Position numbers and translations under genes: made by a program
Notes under the pieces: generated by a model
What the model saw: the letters and a program-made list of their open reading frames with translations, nothing else
The model's database searches: none
Told to the model about the DNA's origin: nothing
Part shown: positions 62,368 to 64,000 of the stretch, one piece after another
How positions within the stretch are numbered: the first letter of the stretch is position 1
Layout of the letters: every line of letters begins with the position of its first letter
Assembly: GCF_004310665.1 (NCBI RefSeq)
Contig: NZ_SIXF01000013.1
Span: 79,428 to 143,427 of the forward strand
DNA length: 64,000 nt
Reading direction: 5' to 3'
From: Pedobacter kyonggii
GTDB taxonomy: Bacteria; Bacteroidota; Bacteroidia; Sphingobacteriales; Sphingobacteriaceae

Positions 62368-63744
62368 ATGTATGTACGACTAGTAAATTACCTTGATAGT
62401 GTTAATAGATTCCGTAAACAAAAAATATCAAACCGTAATTTTCTTATTGTCCTGGCCATTATTGTGGGTGTTCTTGCAGGTTTGGCCGCCGCCCTGCTAA
62501 AAAGCATGACCCACGCCATCGAGGATTTTCTCCAGTCTGACTGGCAATGGAAGTATAAGTATTATCTATATCTCTTTTTCCCACTTGTGGGTATATTGCT
62601 GACGGTATTGTACGTGAAGTATTTTATCCGGCGCACAAAATTCGAGACCGGCCTTACACCCCTTTTATATGCCATTTCCAAAAAATCGAGCAGGGTTGAA
62701 ACCCATAATGTATATTCTCAGATCATTACATCTGCTATCACTGTTGGCTTCGGCGGTTCGGTAGGTCTTGAAGCGCCTATCGTGACCAGTGGGTCAGCCA
62801 TTGGTTCGACCCTGGGACGGTTCCTGGGGTTATCCTACAAGGAGATCACGATGCTTCTGGCCTGCGGTGCCGCGGCGGGAATAGCCGGCGCTTTCAACAG
62901 CCCCATTGCGGGAATCGTCTTCGCGATAGAAGTGCTGTTGCCCGAGTTCACCATTCCAGCATTTATCCCGCTCTTGCTTTCTGCCGCCACGGCGGCGGTA
63001 GTCGCGCGCATATTTTATACCCAGCAGCTGTTCTTCCTGGTAACGGAAGGCTGGCAGGTAAATGCCCTGTTTTTTTATGTGCTCCTTGCGGTATTCATTG
63101 GTCTTTTCTCGATTTATTTTACCAAGGTTAACTATATGGTAAAGAATTTCTTTTATGGCATCCATCATCCATACAAGAGAGTGCTTACTGGCGGACTGTT
63201 GCTCGGTGTAATGGTTTTTCTCTTTCCAACTTTGTACGGAGAGGGCTATATCACCATTAAAAACCTGCTCAGGGGAGATTATCTTAACGTGATAAATAAT
63301 AGTATTTTCTCGGATTACCAGGGTTATCCTTCACTTGTGATACTCTTCACAGTCATTACAATCTTCGCTAAATCGATAGCCACTTTAGTAACCCTTGGTG
63401 CTGGTGGAAACGGTGGCACGTTTGCTCCAAGCCTGATTATGGGCGGGCTGATCGGGTTCGTCTTTGCTTACAGCGTCAACCTTACAGGACTTGTACACCT
63501 GAATACCTCCAACTTTATAGTAGCTGGAATGGCCGCCGCGCTAAGTTCCATCATGCACGCCCCGCTGACCGGGATATTCCTTATTGCTGAGATTACCGGA
63601 GGTTATGTACTAATGGTGCCTTTGATGATTACCTCTGCTATATCTTACATGCTCAATCGAAGTGTTCAAAAACACTCGATATATACAAAAGCCCTGGCAG
63701 CTGGATATTCCGACCCATACTACACCACCCATTCCGAGGCATAG
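62368..63744 (+). CDS. ClC-type chloride channel/antiporter, C-terminus replaced by IS sequence
   Basis: 458 residues. ClC membrane core with GSVGLEAPIV (the gating Glu motif, in the GxEAP form), GAAAGIAGAFNSPIAG and GAGGNGGTFAPSLIMGG. It conducts chloride or exchanges it for protons. The family's core ends near NRSVQKHSIYTK, where Bacteroidota members normally continue into a cytoplasmic CBS-domain tail of over 100 residues. Here residues ~446-458 (YSDPYYTTHSEA) are coded by the terminal repeats of an IS21-type element, so the tail is lost. Confidence 0.88.
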   Translation: MYVRLVNYLDSVNRFRKQKISNRNFLIVLAIIVGVLAGLAAALLKSMTHAIEDFLQSDWQWKYKYYLYLFFPLVGILLTVLYVKYFIRRTKFETGLTPLLYAISKKSSRVETHNVYSQIITSAITVGFGGSVGLEAPIVTSGSAIGSTLGRFLGLSYKEITMLLACGAAAGIAGAFNSPIAGIVFAIEVLLPEFTIPAFIPLLLSAATAAVVARIFYTQQLFFLVTEGWQVNALFFYVLLAVFIGLFSIYFTKVNYMVKNFFYGIHHPYKRVLTGGLLLGVMVFLFPTLYGEGYITIKNLLRGDYLNVINNSIFSDYQGYPSLVILFTVITIFAKSIATLVTLGAGGNGGTFAPSLIMGGLIGFVFAYSVNLTGLVHLNTSNFIVAGMAAALSSIMHAPLTGIFLIAEITGGYVLMVPLMITSAISYMLNRSVQKHSIYTKALAAGYSDPYYTTHSEA

Positions 63745-63875
63745 TACACCAGTCATTCCGAGCCAAAGTACACCATTTTTTGTTTGAGGTAATTAAATAT
63801 TCCGAGGCAAAGTGCACCACTTTTGGTTCATTGCAGGATTATTTTACTCTGCCATTCCGACACATACTACACCAC
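63707..63875 (+). repeat. Five copies of a 22-bp IS terminal repeat
   Basis: Copies start at 63707, 63731, 63755, 63799 and 63854; consensus ATTCCGAsscAwAsTACACC. The first three are spaced 24 bp apart, then 44 and 55 bp. Copies 1 and 5 share CGACcCATACTACACC-type sequence, copies 2-4 the CGAGgCAwAGT form. These are the expected transposase-binding repeats. Confidence 0.85.
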
Positions 63876-63960
63876 TATAATTAACCATATCACTGATTTG
63901 GGCATAGTTTAACCCGCCAATTATATAGGTTTGGTAAGCATCAAGCTTACCCCTGTAGAT

Positions 63961-64000
63961 ATGGCGAACAAACTGCTCAGCATGAATAAGATTAGACAGA
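63961..64000 (+). CDS. istA: IS21 transposase IstA, first 13 codons
   Basis: ATG 63961 reads MANKLLSMNKIRQ and runs off the window. This N-terminus is typical of IstA of Bacteroidota IS21 elements, where a Met-Ala-Asn-Lys start leads into an HTH domain and a DDE core. An istB ATPase gene would be expected next. Called from the N-terminus and the repeats before it. Confidence 0.75.
   Translation, partial: MANKLLSMNKIRQ

Larger units (their letters stand above)
63702..64000 (+). mobile_element. IS21-family insertion sequence, left end (continues past window)
   Basis: Left end at about TGGATATTCCGAC (63702), five terminal repeats, a hairpin (GGTAAGC/GCTTACC, 63933-63951) and then the start of istA at 63961. 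The element interrupts the ClC gene. Multiple ~20-bp repeats at the ends are characteristic of the IS21 family. The exact first base is not certain without the right end. Confidence 0.8.

Noticed and set aside
63707-63875. CRISPR array
   Set aside because: Repeats are imperfect, spacing is 24-55 bp with near-zero spacers between the first three, and istA follows; these are IS21 end repeats.

Overview
The window looks like chromosome of a Bacteroidota member of the Sphingobacteriaceae, most likely Pedobacter or a close relative. The signs are promoter -7 elements of the form TAnnTTTG instead of Shine-Dalgarno-led starts, several TonB-dependent and carboxypeptidase-regulatory outer-membrane proteins, a fused CcoN-CcoO oxidase subunit, AT-rich intergenic DNA, and an IS21-type element with the start of istA at the right edge. 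The genus is inferred from style and gene content, not from a database match. I see no rRNA, tRNA or CRISPR.

Left part (1-19955): the end of a TonB-dependent receptor, a serine hydrolase, a Tat-exported Gfo/Idh/MocA oxidoreductase, two AraC-family regulators (one abutting an aldo/keto reductase), and a minus-strand accessory stretch (5087-13534) of small cytoplasmic or secreted proteins, with DUF4262-like and WGR-like members, repeats and hairpin elements. Next comes an outer-membrane beta-barrel gene divergent from a histidine kinase/OmpR-type regulator pair. The gap between them holds four GTTAA boxes exactly 10 bp apart, a likely operator. An S41 peptidase converges on the pair across a perfect 38-bp palindrome.

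Middle part (20381-42593): a low-oxygen respiration and stress region. It has a YceI-porin-YceI cluster, a tandem UspA protein, AdhP, a flavin-reductase-like protein, a 593-residue unrecognised protein with a GGIGT loop and a cysteine cluster, a FixL-type heme-PAS kinase with all recognisable heme-pocket residues, and a receiver fused to a CRP/FNR regulator. After these is a long operon: a D-lactate-dehydrogenase-like half protein with a cysteine tail, hemN, ccoI, ccoS, ccoNO, ccoQ, a monoheme ccoP, ccoG, ccoH and a SafE/TauE-like membrane protein. Together they sense oxygen through heme, relay it to a one-protein FixJ/FixK equivalent, and build the high-affinity cbb3 oxidase with its heme and copper supply. 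Two promoters in this region carry matching FNR-like boxes exactly 33 bp from the -7 element.

Right part (42594-64000): an efflux and metal island. It holds two complete RND tripartite pumps, a DtxR/MntR regulator divergent from a TonB receptor with a dyad operator between them, a decayed PepSY-type gene, an infC without thrS/rpmI/rplT neighbours, small unknown genes, and a ClC channel cut at its C-terminus by the IS21 element. A lipoprotein fragment whose frame begins with ATA instead of ATG lies at 42644-42871.
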